Assembly (NCBI GenBank): GCA_900404475.1 | Contig: OUQQ01000044.1 | Location: forward strand, 5,959-65,792 | From: Spongospora subterranea | Lineage: Eukaryota; Endomyxa; Phytomyxea; Plasmodiophorida; Plasmodiophoridae | Direction: 5' to 3' | DNA: 59,834 nucleotides | Shown: positions 55,701 to 59,834 of the stretch, one piece after another | How positions within the stretch are numbered: position 1 is the first letter of the stretch | Layout of the letters: each line of letters starts with the position of its first letter | Translations under genes and position numbers: made by a program | The notes under the pieces: model-generated | Databases searched by the model: none | What the model was told of the DNA's origin: nothing | Seen by the model: the letters and a program-made list of their open reading frames with translations, nothing else

Positions 55701-58700
55701 CCCTATCAATCACTAATCTCATTTTGTTCCCCTAATTCGCTCATTGTTTCCCTAACTCGTCCATCGTTCCCCTAAATCGCCCATTCTCCCAAATATCGCC
55801 CTCTGTGTTCCTTCCACATTATTCCACACACGATTGTTCTCATCTCTCTCATTACCAACAGGTCCAATTGCCAATACCGGTACCGGTGAAGTTGTGGAAA
55901 CCTCGTTAACTCCAGCACCTCCATCAGCTCGGACTGTATTTCTAAGGGAATCTGCCCTGATGGTATTGACAATAACCCAATACCAGATCATCCTCCACCT
56001 AATGTGCTCTCCCATGATCAATAATAGGTCACCCGTATGACATCAGCATTAACAGAGCGCCATGAAGCCGACCCCGATGCCCACATGCGCAGCACATTTG
56101 CCATCGTCTGCGCTCTTCGTAAAGAGTTCGATGCCCAGCGAGCTAAAGCCGTTGAGAAGCAAGCCACTCTCCATCGTCTACAACGTGAAGTACAGGTTAG
56201 AATCATCACTTCATAACCAAGTTCATTTATTGTTAAACTTTCCCAAATACGATATTGCCCCTGAGCTGTTCCCTTGGTATTGCTTGCTTCAACTTTTGCA
56301 ATCCCCTGAGTATATTTATCTTTAATGATCATTTTCTATATTCGAAAGATATGCTCCTCAACCTGACAGAATATGGGAACAGTATATAACGACGTCGGCA
56401 AAGGCAATGTCGCAAGCGCAGGCACACTACGAAGAGAAGTTGAAAGGCCTGGAGATGCAGCTCGATACGGTGACGATCAAGATCAATGAAACAGAGGAGA
56501 ATCGCAAGAACTACGAGCTGAACATTGCTCATCTCAAAGAGGAGGAACTCGACCGATTCTTCCAGATGGAGGCGCTCCGTAAACAACGGTTCGTCGGTTA
56601 TTTCAACTTGTTCACAACATTATATTGGGGTTGATATATGTCAATCAAACACGCTTTCATCATTTCACAGACTATCTCATCTGTCATTGTGATTGCGACA
56701 ATCACCAACCCAGATGTGTTTCTCTTCTTTATAAGTTTTGTTGACGATTCTTGTTTTTTATCAAATCAGCAATATAACGTGAAAAACAGATCCCTCTTCT
56801 TCCACAGTTTTTTATGATGTTGAACTGACAATGCAGCGGTGGCTTTACAGGGCCGAAATCAACGCCCTATATCGGAAGATGAATACGCTGAAAAACCAGG
56901 CGCAAATTGAACAGGAACAGGCGGCACACGAGTTTGAACAGTTTCAGAACGAGATCGTATCATTCCACCAATTTGCTGTCGAACAGCTTCAATCGTTTCA
57001 AAACGTGTTCGACGTGCTCAAGGCGCAACGCAAAAAACGTCAATCTCAGAAATCCGATCGCGAGCACAAAGTACAGCAATTTCTATCGACATTTGCTGTT
57101 ATTCATTATATTCTTTATCTCGTGCTGTTGATCACGAAATCCTGATTTATAAGTGGCAGTGCCAGATCTTTCATTTTCCATCGCTTAAAATTACCCTTTT
57201 TTTTTGTATCGTTCCAATGGTGGAATTTACTGTTTCTGGATATTAAACTGTCGATTGATCTATGATAGACTATTGACAAGTTCAATGCCCGGATCGAACG
57301 AATGCTGGACAAGATTCGGAACAAGGAAGCTCAAGCCGCCGACCTGCGTAAGATCCTCGATGGTCTCAATGGGCAAATGCAGACCTACACGGATCGGTTC
57401 CAGCGAATCGCGGCCGCAACCGGATTCGATAACCCCGACAATATTGTCAACAAGTTCTATCTGAAGGAAGAGATCAAACTGGACCTGGAGAAGGAGATAC
57501 AGGAGAAAACTAAACAGCTCGACCTTTTACAACAGAAAAAGGTGATTTGAGCAGCAATGTGTTTTGATGTCGCTCATTGTTTAAGGTTTATTCCAAGTTC
57601 TCGTAGTTCCCTGGCGTTTGGCTGCCGTTTCATTCAAATTTCTCTACTTTGCATATATTTCAAAACTCGGTTTTACACGTTTTTGGACGTTGCTTTGCGT
57701 TGGTCAAACTGTTTCGACACTGAGTATCGTCATGAATAAATTCTGGCATTAGGCGGCGTTGACAGCAAAACTTGATGAGGAACGGAGCAATTTCACCGAC
57801 AGCAGATGGCGAGACGTTGACCAACTTCAAGACGAATACCGGGAGAACTGTGCCCGCGCTGAACGAAATAAAACCCAGGCCGACAGAGCGACTCAACGCC
57901 TTGCACTTCTCCAAGAGGGCATATCTGGCCTTATTCATATCGTGGCCAAAGTTCAGGTTAGGAATTAGCCCAACTTGGCTAAGTGTCTGTCATTGGTCAT
58001 CACATCTCCTTCTTGTTGCCGTTCTGTGTTTTGCTGTACTCTAATGCACTATCGATATATGCTGGTTTTGAGTCTCATCGTATTGGTTGGAGTCAATATA
58101 TCGAGTCCTTTATTATTTAGAGGGTTCTTCCCAAATCTCAGCTCTGCTCTCTGACTGCGCCTATTCCGCTGGATCCAGTTCCTTACTAATGGGTCGAATG
58201 ATTAATTGCTGATAGTTGCTGCCTTAGGGAACCAATCTCGATAGCAGCTGGCTAGAATCAGGCAAGGCTTGGGATGCGAATAAGTTCGACGAGGTATTAG
58301 CCATGTTTGAGACATCAGTAATCAATCTGAAACAGACAGTTGAAGCAACGGGAAAGGTCGGTCAAATTTCAAACCATATATTTTTACTTGGTTCAAGTAA
58401 AACACATTTCCTGTTCTGCAGTTGGTTCCTGATTGACTCAGAAAAAAAATCCAGATGAGGCACCTTGACAATATTGACCTGATTAATCGATTGATCCTTG
58501 CCAGAATCTGGACAACTAATGGAACTGGTGTCTGACTTTAGCCGGATGAATCGACCGCTCATCAAGGATTACGAGGAATCCCTTACGTACCTGCTGATGG
58601 AGATTGTGAGGAAGTATCTGGTGATGGAACCGGGTCCGGTCCTGGTGGTGCTGGTGGAGCTGTTTCTCGCTATGAGCCAGGTGAATTAGCTGTTGAGGGT

Positions 58701-58808
58701 GCTGGTGGAGGAGGGATCGCTAAAAAGCGTGGCAAAACGGGAGTGGCACCGAGATCCAGCAAGCACTTAGCTCGCGTCTTCCCGAGTAAACAATTCGCTA
58801 AAACGTGA
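52788..58808 (+). CDS. RCC1-repeat propeller fused to an outer-dynein-arm docking-like coiled coil
   Basis: From ATG 52788 (MEKGKDEPLQKESMDYGPAP) the protein enters an RCC1 propeller. Repeats include TYVYTWGAGYHGQLG, VFTWGDGRMGQLG, LYSWGFSRYGQTGHGD, VYSFGCGEHGQLGHSD, VYCVGAGEYGQLGHGV and IYSWGNNDNGQLG, each followed by a CG(G/Q)xH-type motif such as CGQSHTV. GEHHSVALSSIKWST closes the propeller. A coiled coil then starts with LKLRYLKKTNYGLGKKELGK and continues through in-frame splices (phase-0 joins such as ALM|VTR at about 55960-56028). The C-terminal half has ARIERMLDKIRNKEAQAADL, RIAAATGFDNPDNIVNKFYL and LLQEGISGLIHIVAKVQ, close in order to CCDC151/ODAD3 (ATGVxDxxEVVxKF, AGVEHLAxKL). A Gly-rich basic tail ends at TGA 58806-58808. 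ODAD3 helps dock outer dynein arms on the axoneme. The RCC1 fusion is unusual. Two separate genes cannot be fully excluded. Confidence 0.7.
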
Positions 58809-58978
58809 TTTCATCTTGAAATACAACACACCTTAACAAAATAGCTGGTCAAACGGGCCACGACAATCCGCTTGGTAATGTCTAGCGACACAACCTGTAG
58901 GCAATAACACATGTCAATATTCTCATAAAGAATACCATCGCTCCCACGTCAAACGACGTTGGCAACGAGAAACGGCGA

Positions 58979-59044
58979 TTGTCTGAAATAATTGATTAGC
59001 TAAACAGATAATTGTCTGAAATAATTGATTAGCTAAACAGATAA
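58979..59044. repeat. Perfect tandem duplication of a 33-bp unit
   Basis: ATTGTCTGAAATAATTGATT plus AGCTAAACAGATA occurs twice without a break or mismatch. It lies between the stop of the coiled-coil gene and the end of the next minus-strand frame. Confidence 0.97.
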
Positions 59045-59046
59045 CT

Positions 59047-59834
59047 TCATTTTTGGTATTCACTGTTTTCTTGATTTGGGTAAAATAACATATTGCCTGC
59101 TAATATGATGTTCTCACGGCTGACGCCGACTGTATTGTGCATCTTCGAAAGCGTACGGCACCATACATTAAGTTCATGATCAACAACATGGTCGTCGTCG
59201 AATAACAGCAGCAGCCAGAGTCTGTCAATAGCGTCATCACATCGAATCGTCACGCTTCCTTGAAACCGCGACCGCTAATCTTGACCCCTATGGACAGACT
59301 CTGGCTGTTGCTGGTTTGTTCGACGACGAGAACATGTAGTCCATTATACGTGAGGCTGAGCTGGTGAGCTGTGACTCTTGACCTGTTGCTGTTGACGTGT
59401 GTAGATCACGACTGAAGGAATAAAGTTGTGTCTCTGATATTGATGACATTGACGTTTGAGTCGAGGGCCCATGATTCATGATGGATGACGTCACGCCCGA
59501 ACGCACACCTTCCGCGATAACGATCCACATACTCACCGTATTTGGAGTGCCATGAAACTATCGGTAAAGGTGTAGGGCGTAAACGGTATCATCGTCGTAT
59601 AAAATAAGCATCGCTGTGATTGTACGTCAGACAAGCTGGCAGAATATGTTATCAGATCGTTCGATGAAAAAATAGACGCACACACCGTTGTTTCAGTCCG
59701 GGCAGAACGACTCGACAGTTTGAACTCCACCAAGTTTGGCCTGGAGAATTGATTCGAGGCAACGAACATTGTGACAGTTCATCGTTATCATTGTCACAGG
59801 TCGCAGTTTACGGGGCTGCTCTATTACTGCTGTC
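59047..59834 (-). CDS. Unknown partial gene running off the window end
   Basis: The product is not recognised. Several minus-strand frames that could be exons are visible: NCHNVRCLESILQAKLGGVQ at the window edge, DDDTVYALHLYR, a segment with RCAFGRDVIHHESWALDSNV, and LTYNGLHVLVVEQTSNSQSL running into VKISGRGFKEA. A last frame reads IDRLWLLLLFDDDHVVDHEL to a stop at 59047. The frame breaks at 59537 (donor-like CGGTGAGTA), near 59420 and near 59260 suggest three or four short introns. The order of exons is plausible but was not proved, so the model is tentative. Confidence 0.35.

Noticed and set aside
1..59834. CRISPR array, phage or prokaryotic operon
   Set aside because: The genes are eukaryotic with spliceosomal introns. 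The only regular array (15366-15590) has no spacers.

Overview
This is nuclear DNA from an intron-rich, flagellate-type unicellular eukaryote. Most genes are broken by very short GT-AG introns (about 42-60 nt). There are no operons or ribosome-binding sites, and stop codons follow the standard code. SURF1 implies aerobic mitochondria with cytochrome c oxidase. A gene resembling an outer-dynein-arm docking subunit implies a motile flagellum. A BK-type potassium channel, a 7TM-RGS protein, an SZT2-like protein and Integrator-like and Nup188-like proteins all fit a free-living or zoosporic protist. The lineage cannot be fixed from the sequence alone. Single N characters at 14403 and 19778 sit between near-identical 261-267 bp copies that differ by 1-2 bases, which looks like unmerged haplotypes in a diploid assembly.

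Layout. 1-2839 (+): a protein with three purine nucleoside phosphorylase (PNP) folds in a row, only the first with a recognisable active site. 3127-3509 (-): weak hypothetical gene. 3711-6575 (+): HEAT-like protein resembling Integrator subunit 7. 6712-7104 (+): small basic protein whose first residues copy the histone H3 tail. 7105-7834: possible very small genes. 7835-9355 (+): intronless BRCT plus family X DNA polymerase protein with the catalytic residues replaced. 9666-15000 (+): Slo/BK-type potassium channel. 15061-15590: minisatellite and a 24-bp palindromic tandem array. 15702-17230 (+): proteasome lid subunit Rpn9/PSMD13. 17338-18805 (-): 7TM-RGS protein. 19503-about 25080 (-): tripeptidyl-peptidase II. 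25644-26159 (-): unknown single-pass membrane protein. 26396-27457 (+): SURF1. 27520-37202 (-): SZT2-like KICSTOR protein. 37203-38528: repeats, an inverted duplication and a hairpin. 38529-39528 (-) and 39905-40827 (+): head-to-head paralogues with an N-terminal ubiquitin fold and C-terminal membrane helices. 41504-43018 (+): SAP-domain protein. 43101-45902 (-): large unknown protein. 45997-51706 (-): Nup188-like nucleoporin. 52788-58808 (+): RCC1 propeller joined to a docking-complex-like coiled coil. 59047-59834 (-): partial unknown gene.

The genes are housekeeping and signalling genes that do not form one pathway. The most unusual items are three modified enzyme or tail mimics in the first 9.4 kb (PNP triplication with decay, H3-tail mimic, dead Pol X), the paired ubiquitin-like membrane proteins, and the RCC1-axonemal coiled-coil fusion. 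All gene names rest on reading motifs by eye. Exon joins were chosen by splice consensus and reading frame, so individual boundaries may be off.
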